A stretch of DNA of 64,000 nucleotides from Deltaproteobacteria bacterium. Lineage in GTDB: Bacteria; Desulfobacterota; Desulfuromonadia; Geobacterales; Pseudopelobacteraceae. Shown in pieces: positions 50,565 to 58,432 of this stretch. Every line of letters begins with the position of its first letter. Within the stretch, counting starts at the first letter, position 1. Location: positions 1-64,000 of the forward strand of contig JAJZRX010000003.1 in assembly GCA_021850095.1 (NCBI GenBank), in the 5' to 3' direction. A program made the position numbers and the translations under genes. Below the pieces are notes generated by a model. That model was not told where the DNA came from and did not search any database. It was given only the letters and a program-made list of their open reading frames with translations.

Positions 50565-51052
50565 GACGTTTTCCCCAGTCCATCCATAAACTCCTGAAAG
50601 CGGGCGGCGTTGGCGGCGTGGTCTTCATCGGTCATGGTGGCAGTTGTGCTGGTGGCCCCGGAGGGTTTGATCCGCAGCGGCAGGCGTTTCAGCAGTTCGG
50701 ACGGTTGCGGCCAGCGCCGGCATTCGCGGAAGATCAGTTTGAAGCCGGTGATGATCCGGTCGCGGTCTTGTTCTTCGGTCATGCCTTCGCCGATGATCTC
50801 GATCCAGTCCTCGGCCACGATCTCGATCAGATCGGCGGCCGGGGCATCCTGCATCCGGCGCGGCAGCATGCGGTTGAAGGCATGGCAGATCAGGACGCGC
50901 AGCCAGTAGTCGGGCGCGTCGGCATGCCGGTTGCGCCAGGCGATCAGAGTCTGCAGGCCCTGGACGGTTTTGGGGAGGTAGACGCCGCCGGAGCCGCTGC
51001 GGACCGGGTAGCCCAGGACGGTCAGTTCTCCTGTGGGGGGGATCTGGTTCAT
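50561..51052 (-). CDS. Phage early protein of unknown function (163 aa)
   Basis: Hypothetical phage protein (MNQIPPTGELTVLGYPVRSG...). Its C-terminal half (EEQDRDRIITGFKLIFRECR) is helical. It overlaps the zinc-ribbon gene upstream (ATGA) and the Mor-like gene downstream. No family was recognised. Confidence 0.6.
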   Translation of the reverse strand: MNQIPPTGELTVLGYPVRSGSGGVYLPKTVQGLQTLIAWRNRHADAPDYWLRVLICHAFNRMLPRRMQDAPAADLIEIVAEDWIEIIGEGMTEEQDRDRIITGFKLIFRECRRWPQPSELLKRLPLRIKPSGATSTTATMTDEDHAANAARFQEFMDGLGKTS

Positions 51053-51327
51053 GCCGTCCGCCCCCGCAGCATGGTGGGGGTCATCAGATTCAGTCCTTTC
51101 TTTTTGCGCCAGACGCAGCGGGCGCAGTACCCCTCTTTGCTCTGGATGCTTTGTCCGGTGCGGCCGCAGCCGATGCAGACGGTTTCGGGCTTGGACGGGC
51201 CGGTTGCGGCGATTTCCCGTTCGCGGTACCAGCCGCAGGGCAGGCAGCGGACGTGCTCGGGGATGCTGACCGTGGCCTTGATGTGTTGGATATCGCCGCT
51301 GCAGCGGGGGCAGGTTGGGCGTTTCAT
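51049..51327 (-). CDS. Small zinc-ribbon phage protein
   Basis: About 92 residues from ATG 51,327 with AAGGAG upstream. Four CxxC-type pairs (CPRCSG, CLPCGW, CIGCGR, CARCVW) in MKRPTCPRCSGDIQHIKATV... form two zinc ribbons. Likely a small nucleic-acid or protein binding module of the early operon. Confidence 0.75.
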   Translation of the reverse strand: MKRPTCPRCSGDIQHIKATVSIPEHVRCLPCGWYREREIAATGPSKPETVCIGCGRTGQSIQSKEGYCARCVWRKKKGLNLMTPTMLRGRTA

Positions 51328-51338
51328 GGCGTCTCCTT

Positions 51339-51414
51339 GTAGGGGCGCCCCTTGCGGGTGCCCTGGTTTTGGTTCACCGTCAAAGACGGGCGGGCGCAAG
51401 GCCCGCCCCTACGG
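51339..51414. repeat. Two dispersed palindromic repeats
   Basis: GTAGGGGCGCC... with GGGTGCCC at 51,339-51,364, and GGGCGGGC-GCAAG-GCCCGCCC followed by CTACG at 51,388-51,414. Confidence 0.7.
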
Positions 51415-51591
51415 TTTAAATAATTGGTCGATCTGCGCCTGGCGGTCGTTGATCAGTTTTTCGGTGATTGCGGCGATCAGGTAGTGCTGCACTTTCCGGC
51501 CGTTCAGGCTTTTGGAGATTTCGGCCAGCTGGGCGTCGCTGACCCGACAGGAAAGTACGTTGTAGCGGGGGTGCTGTTTCTGGCGTCCCAT
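51409..51591 (-). CDS. Small phage protein, possible ribbon-helix-helix (60 aa)
   Basis: Product MGRQKQHPRYNVLSCRVSDA then QLAEISKSLNGRKVQHYLIA. The V-S-x-R-V-S-x-A-x-x-x-E-I pattern resembles a ribbon-helix-helix DNA-binding fold. The 3' end overlaps a palindromic repeat. Confidence 0.6.
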   Translation of the reverse strand: MGRQKQHPRYNVLSCRVSDAQLAEISKSLNGRKVQHYLIAAITEKLINDRQAQIDQLFKP

Positions 51592-51592
51592 C

Positions 51593-51874
51593 TCAGGCCA
51601 CCACGAGTTTTTTTAACAAACTTGCTGACAGGTGCTTGGCTTGGTCTACGTTGAACAGCTGGTACATGGCCGGGCGTGAGCGACGAATGCAACGGAAGTC
51701 AAAGCCGTTGGCGCGCAATTCACAGGCGGCGCTATTGACCGCGCAGATGTCGGCCCCGCGATCTATTTCGCGGGTTGTGCGGGCCAGGCCGTCCAGCATC
51801 AGTTGCAGGGCGCGTTGGAGACGCTCGGAATCCTCATATTTTGCAAAATGTATCTTTCCTGGTTCACGTTTCAT
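51593..51874 (-). CDS. Small phage protein with winged-helix-like segment
   Basis: About 93 residues from ATG 51,874 (MKREPGKIHFAKYEDSERLQ), with GGAGG seven bases upstream. RTTREIDRGADICAVNSAAC then ELRANGFDFRCIRR resembles a short winged helix used in phage early proteins. Unassigned. Confidence 0.6.
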   Translation of the reverse strand: MKREPGKIHFAKYEDSERLQRALQLMLDGLARTTREIDRGADICAVNSAACELRANGFDFRCIRRSRPAMYQLFNVDQAKHLSASLLKKLVVA

Positions 51875-51876
51875 GA

Positions 51877-52248
51877 TCATCCCTCCTGGCAGAGTATGGT
51901 GACGAAGGCGGCGGTGGCGGCCGGAATCAAAGACGGATTGACGGGGCGCTTGGCGTCCAGGGCATCATGCAGGGCGCGGTTGACCCGGTTGAGAATGGAG
52001 GGGATGTCAAGCACCTCCAGGGGGCGGGATGATCCACGGCAATCCGTGAAGCGTTTTTGCTCGCTGCGGGTCTCGCCCACCATGCCGGCGGCGGCCGGGT
52101 TGCAGGCGGCGATCTGCAGCATCAGCCGTTCGAACTGGGCCAGCTGCGCCAGCTGCAGCAGGATCGCGTCGTAATCGCGGGTGAGGAGTACGCTCAAGCC
52201 GTGGGCGGCCGGTTGGGTTGTCAGTTCTGCGCGTTTTTGTGGGGTCAT
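51877..52248 (-). CDS. Phage early protein of unknown function (123 aa)
   Basis: MTPQKRAELTTQPAAHGLSV..., helical throughout. AAGGAGCG precedes the ATG; the stop overlaps the region of the next start. No recognised domain. Confidence 0.55.
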   Translation of the reverse strand: MTPQKRAELTTQPAAHGLSVLLTRDYDAILLQLAQLAQFERLMLQIAACNPAAAGMVGETRSEQKRFTDCRGSSRPLEVLDIPSILNRVNRALHDALDAKRPVNPSLIPAATAAFVTILCQEG

Positions 52249-52281
52249 GGTTTCGCTCCTTTGTTTGACCGTTCAAAGCGG

Positions 52282-52306
52282 GGGCGAACACGAGGTTCGC
52301 CCCTAC
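52282..52306. repeat. Dispersed palindromic repeat
   Basis: GGGGCGAAC-ACGAG-GTTCGCCCC followed by TACC, between small early genes. Confidence 0.7.
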
Positions 52307-52326
52307 CTTCAATTGTCAATGCCGAT

Positions 52327-52485
52327 TTATTCTTTCCAGATGATGATGCCGACTTCGTCGCCGTCCAGATCCACGTCGCCGGCAATAAACAGATCATGGG
52401 GGTTGGTGTCGAGGTAGACGGTTTCGTCACCGTGCCCGGCATCCACCAGGATCTGCAGTTTTTCCAGCAGTTCACGGGCGATCAA
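52327..52485 (-). CDS. Small acidic phage protein with TTG start (52 aa)
   Basis: Starts TTG at 52,485, overlapping the stop of the preceding small gene (TTGA). Product LIARELLEKLQILVDAGHGD, then VYLDTNPHDLFIAGDVDLDG; the last part looks like a small beta-sheet. The longer frame that overlaps the upstream gene is rejected. Confidence 0.5.
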   Translation of the reverse strand: MIARELLEKLQILVDAGHGDETVYLDTNPHDLFIAGDVDLDGDEVGIIIWKE

Positions 52486-52631
52486 TGGTCTGGCTCCACG
52501 ACCGGTTTCCAGTTGGGGAACTGGTCGCCGTTTTTGCTGTTTTTCAGGCAGGCGACACAATCGGGATGGGTGGATTTCTCGTGCCGGTCATCGCAGTTGA
52601 TGCAGTTGTTGTCGTATTCTTTACTGGCCAT
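52482..52631 (-). CDS. Small zinc-finger phage protein (49 aa)
   Basis: ATG complementary to 52,629-52,631, with GGAGGTG nine bases upstream. MASKEYDNNCINCDDRHEKS... has C10-x2-C13 and C25-x2-C28, a zinc knuckle, and ends VVEPDH. Confidence 0.65.
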   Translation of the reverse strand: MASKEYDNNCINCDDRHEKSTHPDCVACLKNSKNGDQFPNWKPVVEPDH

Positions 52632-52782
52632 GTTTCAACACCTCCATTTTTGGAATCTGATCGAACAAGATTTCGACACACAACTTTACGCACTCATTGC
52701 ATATTGCGGATTGGTCCTTCCCGGTTATCATCTGCTTGGTTTCGCCAAGAGATGCGCCACAAAAGCTGCAAACGATATTCAT
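52621..52782 (-). CDS. ClpX-type C4 zinc-finger phage protein (53 aa)
   Basis: MNIVCSFCGASLGETKQMIT... with C5-x2-C8 and C28-x2-C31 (AICNECVKLCVEI), the zinc-binding domain normally at the N-terminus of ClpX, here alone. GGAGG precedes the ATG. It might compete for or recruit ClpX partners; ClpX is known to act on the Mu transpososome. That link is inference. Confidence 0.8.
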   Translation of the reverse strand: MNIVCSFCGASLGETKQMITGKDQSAICNECVKLCVEILFDQIPKMEVLKHGQ

Positions 52783-52961
52783 CACGCCACCTCCAGGTTT
52801 TGCAGCAGAGTTCCCATGAAACAGCCTCCCTTGCGGCCTTTCTTGTATCGCCATCCGGAAGAGCACTTGTCGGTTGCAGCGCCGTTCCCACCGCGATTGC
52901 ACTCTGAGCAATCTACAAACAAATGCCCCCTGGTATCACGCCCACTGAATTTTGCTTTCAT
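52782..52961 (-). CDS. Small Cys-rich phage protein (59 aa)
   Basis: ATG complementary to 52,959-52,961; GGTAGGTCTG precedes it. MKAKFSGRDTRGHLFVDCSE has CxxC, later Cys at 33 and 47 and a Gly/Lys-rich turn (GWRYKKGRKGGCF). The stop overlaps the next start (TGATG). Confidence 0.6.
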   Translation of the reverse strand: MKAKFSGRDTRGHLFVDCSECNRGGNGAATDKCSSGWRYKKGRKGGCFMGTLLQNLEVA

Positions 52962-52966
52962 CAGAC

Positions 52967-53143
52967 CTACCTCCCGAGTTGTTTGATTCTGCGTGCGATG
53001 TGCTGGGCTTTCGTTTTCTGGCCGGGCTTCCCTTTTACTGCGGCCAGGGCCTCATCCAGCAAGGCCACGTCATATATGTATTGCAGACTGATCTGGACGT
53101 CTTCCGCGCTGGTGTTAACCAGGCCTTTAACGGTGTGGGCCAT
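52967..53143 (-). CDS. Small helical phage protein (58 aa)
   Basis: From ATG 53,143 with GGGTGG upstream (a GTG at 53,152 is possible). MAHTVKGLVNTSAEDVQISL then Lys-rich C-terminus. Unassigned early protein of the DUF3164 operon. Confidence 0.55.
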   Translation of the reverse strand: MAHTVKGLVNTSAEDVQISLQYIYDVALLDEALAAVKGKPGQKTKAQHIARRIKQLGR

Positions 53144-53153
53144 GATCGCCACC

Positions 53154-53759
53154 CTATGCCGCTATGTTCAGGTTGATCTGCCGATAGCCACCGTCGGGCT
53201 GGCGCTCATAGAACCTGACATACGCTTTGGAGCTGATGATCTGGACGCTTTCGGCGATGGCCTGCATGGCCTGCTGCCAGGTTTCATCCTCGATTTCTAT
53301 TCGCCGAAGGCCCAGCACGCGGTTGGTGTTGATCCGCCCGGCCTTGTCCACCTGAAAGGCGTCGTTGACGATGGTGCGCAGCTTGGCGTCGCTGCCCTCT
53401 GACCAGCGTTTGAGGCAGTCGTCAATCAGCGTTTTTGCTGCCTGGAGGCGTTCGTCAAAGGTGATGAAGTCGTCTATGGAGCGCATCATCTTGTAACGGC
53501 CGTCGAAGGAAAAGAGGGTAACGTTGCCTTTTTTGCCTCCCAGTTTGGCGCCGTATTTTTCGGCGGAGAGTTCGCAGAAGGCTTCGATATCGTCCATGAC
53601 CGAGGCTTTAAAGCGGGCCAGGGCGGCTGACATTTCGACCGCTTTTTTCATGGTTTCCAGCACCAGGTCGTTGCGGGCCAGATCGACCTGTTTGATCGAT
53701 TCGACCGGCACCAGCCGCCCCTGGGCATCGGTCATGTAATTTTCGTTGTTGCTTGTCAT
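53154..53759 (-). CDS. DUF3164 phage protein
   Basis: 201 residues typical of Mu-like early operons: MTDAQGRLVPVESIKQVDLA, LFSFDGRYKMMRSIDDFITF, NRVLGLRRIEIEDETWQQAM, ending with FYERQPDGGYRQINLNIAA. The family lies beside gemA and MuB in many transposable phages; function is unknown. AAAGGAG precedes the ATG. Confidence 0.85.
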   Translation of the reverse strand: MTSNNENYMTDAQGRLVPVESIKQVDLARNDLVLETMKKAVEMSAALARFKASVMDDIEAFCELSAEKYGAKLGGKKGNVTLFSFDGRYKMMRSIDDFITFDERLQAAKTLIDDCLKRWSEGSDAKLRTIVNDAFQVDKAGRINTNRVLGLRRIEIEDETWQQAMQAIAESVQIISSKAYVRFYERQPDGGYRQINLNIAA

Positions 53760-53771
53760 CGGTGTTCTCCT

Positions 53772-53879
53772 TTAAACCGTGTATTTAACCGCCCGGTCTT
53801 TCAGCCAGGTGCGGAATTTAAGCCATTCAATCTCTTCTTTAATCGCCTTTATTATCCGTTTGAAGATCCGTCTAATCAT
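53772..53879 (-). CDS. Basic micropeptide (35 aa)
   Basis: Starts at the ATG complementary to 53,877-53,879, with GGGAGGTA upstream. Product MIRRIFKRIIKAIKEEIEWL... is highly basic and helical, ending DRAVKYTV. Its start lies inside the end of the neighbouring membrane peptide. Confidence 0.5.
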   Translation of the reverse strand: MIRRIFKRIIKAIKEEIEWLKFRTWLKDRAVKYTV

Positions 53880-53970
53880 GGTAGTACCTCCCGTTGCGTT
53901 GTTTGATGACGATCCGTTCCAGTCCCAGTGCTATCAGGTAGATTCCGACGAAGATGAAGATCAGTTCCAT
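53872..53970 (-). CDS. Membrane micropeptide (32 aa)
   Basis: ATG complementary to 53,968-53,970 after AGGGGAGGGAA. MELIFIFVGIYLIALGLERI is a single membrane helix followed by a short basic tail. Overlaps the basic micropeptide by 8 bases. Confidence 0.5.
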   Translation of the reverse strand: MELIFIFVGIYLIALGLERIVIKQRNGRYYHD

Positions 53971-53984
53971 TGTTCCCTCCCCTG

Positions 53985-54488
53985 TTATTCGGCCCGGTTT
54001 TTAATGACTGCTCCCATGCCTTCCAGCGCCTTTACTATCTTCTCGACCTGCCAGCCTTTGAGCATCCGCAGGCCGGCCACCTGGGCGATGCGGTTGACAA
54101 AGCTGTCCAGGGCCTTTTCTTTGGCCTCTTCATCTTCGGCGCGGGTGACCTGGTTCCACATGGCGTCGATCAGCCGCAGCTGGGCGGCGCTGGCAAAGCC
54201 GGGGCGGCGGTCCATGTCGGTGTATTTGAGGGGCGGGCGGCCGGGGGAAACAGGGCGGCCACACGGGGCCGCCCCTACGGCAGGGGCGCCGTTCAGCGTT
54301 TCCAGCAGTTCCTCGGCCTGGCGCCAGCTCAGTTCTTTGCAGCTTTTGGCGCGGTAGCGCTGCATCAGGATGTCGCGGTAGCTGTCGTCATCCAGTCCCA
54401 GTTTGCCGACCACGGCGTGGATGGCCTTGATCTGGCGGGGCGAGATCTGCCCTTTGACGAATGCTTGTGCCTGCCGTTTCGCTTTCAT
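53985..54488 (-). CDS. gemA: GemA-like (DUF1018) regulatory protein
   Basis: 167 residues. N-terminal half QIKAIHAVVGKLGLDDDSYR then KSCKELSWRQAEELLETL is the GemA/DUF1018 signature; C-terminal half GFASAAQLRLIDAMWNQVTR, LKGWQVEKIVKALEGM is its second domain. Between them VGAAPCGRPVSPGRPP is encoded by a palindromic repeat (54,253-54,279), so a mobile repeat was taken up in-frame as a linker. In Mu, Gem proteins affect host gyrase-related gene expression. Starts at ATG 54,488, overlapping the MuB-like stop. Confidence 0.85.
   Translation of the reverse strand: MKAKRQAQAFVKGQISPRQIKAIHAVVGKLGLDDDSYRDILMQRYRAKSCKELSWRQAEELLETLNGAPAVGAAPCGRPVSPGRPPLKYTDMDRRPGFASAAQLRLIDAMWNQVTRAEDEEAKEKALDSFVNRIAQVAGLRMLKGWQVEKIVKALEGMGAVIKNRAE
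54253..54279. repeat. Palindromic repeat inside gemA
   Basis: GGGCGGCC-ACACG-GGGCCGCCC with CTACGG following, the same type as the intergenic copies at 41.8, 48.8 and 51.4 kb, but within a coding region. Confidence 0.85.
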
Positions 54489-55720
54489 ATGGCGTTCACC
54501 ACGTCGGCGGTGACGTGGCCCTCGCCCATTTCGCAGGCCAGGTTCATGGAGCGCACCGCCCAGAGGTTGACGGTGAGCGGGTAGGCGTGGGAGACCGGTT
54601 TGCCTAGTTCGTCTTTGATGGTCAGGCGCTGGGAGAGGGCGGCGATGGCGTCGTCGTCGAAGTAGTTCTCCAGGCTGGCGCCGATCCGTTTGAATTTGAG
54701 CGCCAGGTAGTTTTTCAGATCGCCGTTCAGGCCGTTGATGCGGGCGATCTGGCAGCGGCGGATGAATTCGCGCATTTCGGGGTGGTGGCGTTCGTCCAGT
54801 TTGTCGCCCAGTTCGGTCTGGCCGATGATGATGATTGAGAGCAGTTTGCTGTAGCCGTCCTCCAGCTCCCAGAGCTGTTTGAGGGTGATGAAGGCCGGGA
54901 CGGTCAGTTTGTGCCCTTCTTCGATTACCAGGCAGCAGCGGTCTCCGTTGCGGCTCCGGGCTTTCAAAAGCTCTTTGACCTGGCGGGCCTTTTGCTCGGG
55001 TTTGATGCGCGGTGATTGGTCGGAGATGTCCAGGATGATGGCGTCGCACAGTGTCCCGGAGTGGATCTTGGCCTTGTCGAGGATCTGCGGAAAGACGGTC
55101 AGGATGCCGCCTTCGCGGCGGATCTGTTCGAAGACCCGCTTCCTGATGGTGCTTTTACCGCAGCCGACCTGCCCGACGATGGCCAGCAATCCGCTATATT
55201 TGGCGGCGTCCAGCATGGCCGCCTCGATGTAGCGGTGATCGTCGGACATGAAGATATCGGTGTCCTTTTCGATGCCGCCGTTGGCCGGGAAGGGGTCCCG
55301 GAAGAGTTTGAAGTGTTTGCGGGCTTGTTCTGTGAGCATTTCTACCTCCGTTTGAAATATGTATTCGGTCGGGTCGCCGAGCTGGATCGGCGGCTCTACT
55401 TTCCGGTTTTTGCCGTGGCCGGCCGGGTAGGCCATGCGCATCTCCTTGCCCAGCGGTTGCCAGATGTCCTGCATTTTGAGTCCGTGCTGCAGCAGCCATT
55501 TCATGGCTTCCAGGTTGCCGCGCAGGTAGGTTTCTATGCGGGTCTGAAAATCCGGCATGGTGTGCGGCAGGTAGCCTTTGTTGACCGCCAGGTTGATGGT
55601 GGCCCGGCTGAAGCCGACTTCCTGGGCCAGTTTGTTCTGGCTGATGCCGCAGTCGGTTACCAATTCCTTGAGCTGGATCGGTATGAATTCCATTTGATAT
55701 GCTTCCCGTGTGCTGCTCAT
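54485..55720 (-). CDS. MuB-like AAA+ DNA transposition ATPase with N-terminal HTH
   Basis: 411 residues from ATG 55,720 (GAGGAGG upstream). An HTH of the Cro/MuB type is near the N-terminus (GISQNKLAQEVGFSRATINL). The AAA+ domain has Walker A GQVGCGKST at 183-191, Walker B-like CCLVIEEGHK, and the ExeA/TniB-like SIIIIGQTELGDKL. It is the target-selection ATPase partner of the transposase and follows it in the operon. Confidence 0.88.
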   Translation of the reverse strand: MSSTREAYQMEFIPIQLKELVTDCGISQNKLAQEVGFSRATINLAVNKGYLPHTMPDFQTRIETYLRGNLEAMKWLLQHGLKMQDIWQPLGKEMRMAYPAGHGKNRKVEPPIQLGDPTEYIFQTEVEMLTEQARKHFKLFRDPFPANGGIEKDTDIFMSDDHRYIEAAMLDAAKYSGLLAIVGQVGCGKSTIRKRVFEQIRREGGILTVFPQILDKAKIHSGTLCDAIILDISDQSPRIKPEQKARQVKELLKARSRNGDRCCLVIEEGHKLTVPAFITLKQLWELEDGYSKLLSIIIIGQTELGDKLDERHHPEMREFIRRCQIARINGLNGDLKNYLALKFKRIGASLENYFDDDAIAALSQRLTIKDELGKPVSHAYPLTVNLWAVRSMNLACEMGEGHVTADVVNAI

Positions 55721-55751
55721 CTGCTGCCTCCTCGTGTTCATGCGCTCTGCG

Positions 55752-57461
55752 CTATACCGCCCGCAGATGCCGTTCCGGGTTCGTTCCGGCCGTGCTGCTG
55801 GTCCAGTCGTTGCCCAGGGTGATTGCGGTGATGACCTCCTCTGCCCGTTTGGTTTCGATCGTTTCTCCGAATTCGGCCCGCAGCTCTTTGTTGAGGGCGG
55901 GGGTGATGACGGCTCCGGCGTCCCGCAGCCGTTTGAACAGTTCCATGATCGGGATCCGCACCGGGCCGGCGTTGCGGGTTATCTCGATCGGGGTGCCCCG
56001 TTTGGGGAGGGTGAAGACGTTACCCACTTTTTCGGCCTGGTTGCCGAATACCGGGGTGCCTTCGAACGGGATCGCGCCTTTTTTGGGTTCGCGGGTGCCG
56101 TAAGCCATTTCGTCGATTTGTTTGATGGACTGCTGGGTGACGGTTTCCGGCTGAGCCTTGTAGCTCTCGCCGATGATTGCGGAGTTGACGCTGAAACCAC
56201 CCAGGGTGGCGTCCAGTTTTTTGATGGCGCAGACCTCGTAGGGCGTATTGCGCCAGACCACCGTGACCAGCTGTTCTTCCTGCCAGCGGTAGGGGTTGAG
56301 CGCCACCATGACCTTGGCTTTGTGATGCATTTCGGGCAGGTGTTTGACGTTGAATTCCTCGCCCTGGAAGTTAAAACGGTAGTTGCGGACCTGGCATTCC
56401 ACCTCGGGCTCCACAAAGATGATGTTGAGTATCTCGTCATTGGGCATGATCCGGAGCTGCTCGGTTTTGATCAGTTGCCAGCTCTCCAGGCGGGTCATGC
56501 CGTGGCGGGTGTGCTCGCGCATGGCGTGGAACCAGATCATGAAGTCCATTGCCCATTCATTCAGCTCTTCCACGTTTTGGGCCGGGCAGATGCGCAGTTT
56601 GGTTTCGAACCATTTTTCGATGATGTTGTGGGTGGTTTCGACCGAGCCCTGGCGACGCGGATTGTGCGGTTTGCCCTTGGGGATCGTGATGTTCAATCCC
56701 TTGAAGAAGTTTTTCATGGCCTTGCTGGTCTGGGCACAGCCGGCGTCCATCAGCATGAAGAACGGGACACCCTGGAACGGCAGGCGGCTGTCGGATTTGG
56801 GGCGCCAGGCTTCTTTGAGAAAGTCCCAGAGGTTTTCGCGGGTTTCGCCGTCGGCCACAAAGTATTTCAGATAAAACAGCCCGGAAAAGTGGTCGGTCAG
56901 GACGTAGCGCAGCAGCTTCTGCTTGATCTTGGCGAAGTTGTGCGGTTTGTTTTTGTAGAATTCACGCTCATCCATGAAGCCCATCTTGCCGTTTTTCAGG
57001 TAATACTGGATGCAGACCGAGACGTCCGCCAAATGGCAGTAGTTGGGATGCAGGGATCTCATTTCAGTGTGCGGCGTGGGGGCTTTCATCTGTTCCTTAT
57101 CCAATTGGCGCTCCCGTATCAGGGTGGTCATGCGGTCGGGGCTGATCTGGCCGCGTTCGATAATGCCGGCGTCAAAGGCGATTTCCAGCGCGGCTTCCAC
57201 CGGCATGATGCCGCCTTTGTTTTCGCGGCCGGTTTTGTAGACTATCCCGGCCACATACATGATTTGATCCTCGGTGATCCCCGACTTGAGCAGGCCCTTG
57301 TCCGCTCTGGTTTTCCGACCGCTGACAAAGTCGAATTTACGGGCGATGGCGTAGAGGGTAGAGGCGTTTTTGCCGGTCAGGCGCTGGTAGCGTTCGATGA
57401 TTTCCCCCCGCTGGGCGACGTCTGTTTCATTTAATTCAATTGCAAGATCTTTCTGCCACAT
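55752..57461 (-). CDS. Mu-like DDE transposase
   Basis: 569 residues from ATG 57,461 with GAGG upstream; GTG 57,473 is a weaker alternative. N-terminal DNA-binding region, then an rve/RNase H-fold core with candidate catalytic D146 (HLADVSVC), D239 (FFMLMDAGCAQ) and E275 (RRQGSVETTHNI). A mu-transpos C-terminal beta-barrel (VNPYRW-like LNPYRWQEEQLV) follows, then a helical tail that would contact the MuB-like ATPase. It should recognise the TATA-ended termini at 22,324 and 62,481. Confidence 0.9.
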   Translation of the reverse strand: MWQKDLAIELNETDVAQRGEIIERYQRLTGKNASTLYAIARKFDFVSGRKTRADKGLLKSGITEDQIMYVAGIVYKTGRENKGGIMPVEAALEIAFDAGIIERGQISPDRMTTLIRERQLDKEQMKAPTPHTEMRSLHPNYCHLADVSVCIQYYLKNGKMGFMDEREFYKNKPHNFAKIKQKLLRYVLTDHFSGLFYLKYFVADGETRENLWDFLKEAWRPKSDSRLPFQGVPFFMLMDAGCAQTSKAMKNFFKGLNITIPKGKPHNPRRQGSVETTHNIIEKWFETKLRICPAQNVEELNEWAMDFMIWFHAMREHTRHGMTRLESWQLIKTEQLRIMPNDEILNIIFVEPEVECQVRNYRFNFQGEEFNVKHLPEMHHKAKVMVALNPYRWQEEQLVTVVWRNTPYEVCAIKKLDATLGGFSVNSAIIGESYKAQPETVTQQSIKQIDEMAYGTREPKKGAIPFEGTPVFGNQAEKVGNVFTLPKRGTPIEITRNAGPVRIPIMELFKRLRDAGAVITPALNKELRAEFGETIETKRAEEVITAITLGNDWTSSTAGTNPERHLRAV

Positions 57462-57480
57462 AACAAGCCTCACGATTCAT

Positions 57481-57501
57481 CCCCCGGCTGTACGCGGGGG
57501 A
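57481..57501. terminator. GC hairpin between transposase and upstream gene
   Basis: CCCCCG / CGGGGG-type inverted repeat in the 47-base gap; no T run on the minus strand, so possibly a processing or attenuator hairpin. Confidence 0.3.
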
Positions 57502-57508
57502 GGGGGGA

Positions 57509-58429
57509 TTAACCTTTCACCGGCGGTGTCCAGGCGTCTTCCGGGCACATTGTGGCATCGCCGTACATTTCCTCGGCGCGCTGATAGGCGGTCATCAGCT
57601 GCTTGCGGGCGTAGTCCAGCGTTGTCAGATAGGCAGCGGTCATGCGCGGCGTGCCGCCGTCATCCGGGGCCAGGTCGGCCATGTAGTCGGGCTCGATCTG
57701 CAGCATCAGGCCGTCGAAGGTGGTTCGAAGGTTGTCCATGCGCTGGATGAAGGCGTCTTCGGTAACGGTCAGGCCTTTTTTGGCGGCTTCCCGTTCGAAC
57801 TTTTTCAGCTCGCGTTCCTGTTTGTTGATGACGTCTTCTTTGCTTTTGAGAACTTTGTCTTTGGCGGAGAGTTGGGCCTGGGATTCTTCGATCTTTTCTT
57901 TGGCATCTTCGCCGATCCGTTCGATCAGCGCCTGGATATCTTCTCGATATTCGGGGGTCAGCGGGATGGTTTCGTCACCGTAGATCAGGCAGCTATCTTT
58001 GATTTCTGCCAAATTGGAAGAAAGTTGTTTGCCTAACATCCTGATTTTACTAAAAGGCATTCCCGTAAAATCTGCCAATTTGGAAGAAAAAGAGTTGAAT
58101 ACTGGGGCAAAGTCATCAAGCATCCGGTCAACGGTATGCCAAGCCAATCCCCTTGCTTCACAGAACTGCGCCCAAGTCATCCCCCCTTTCCGGTATTCTT
58201 TTTCTTTTTTGATTTTGAGCAACGTGACTGCCTTCAAAAACTCGTTATAGGAGATATTTGCCTCAATGGCATGGAGCGCCCCCATGCCGAACGATTCCTG
58301 TTTAAGCGCTTCGATTTCCTCTCGCATGGCCGAAAGCTTCATTTCAGCATCGGCTGTAGCCACCTGATAAATCTGCGTTACTGCTTCCGCTTCGGCATCG
58401 TGTGCCCGTGGTTCTTTAACCTTTGCCAT
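57509..58429 (-). CDS. Phage early coiled-coil protein
   Basis: 306 residues upstream of the transposase. N-terminal helical part, then ARGLAWHTVDRMLDDFAPVF (HTH-like) and a long coiled coil (KIEESQAQLSAKDKVLKSKE). GAGGG is before the ATG. Proteins of this type lie between the Ner-like regulator and the transposase in Mu relatives. Function unknown. Confidence 0.65.
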   Translation of the reverse strand: MAKVKEPRAHDAEAEAVTQIYQVATADAEMKLSAMREEIEALKQESFGMGALHAIEANISYNEFLKAVTLLKIKKEKEYRKGGMTWAQFCEARGLAWHTVDRMLDDFAPVFNSFSSKLADFTGMPFSKIRMLGKQLSSNLAEIKDSCLIYGDETIPLTPEYREDIQALIERIGEDAKEKIEESQAQLSAKDKVLKSKEDVINKQERELKKFEREAAKKGLTVTEDAFIQRMDNLRTTFDGLMLQIEPDYMADLAPDDGGTPRMTAAYLTTLDYARKQLMTAYQRAEEMYGDATMCPEDAWTPPVKG

Positions 58430-58432
58430 TGT

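Noticed and set aside
32817-52306. Palindromic repeats as a CRISPR array
   Set aside because: They are dispersed singly with no regular spacers and no cas genes.
54489-55049. N-terminal extension of gemA
   Set aside because: Overlaps the MuB-like gene entirely and has non-protein-like, Arg/Pro-rich sequence.
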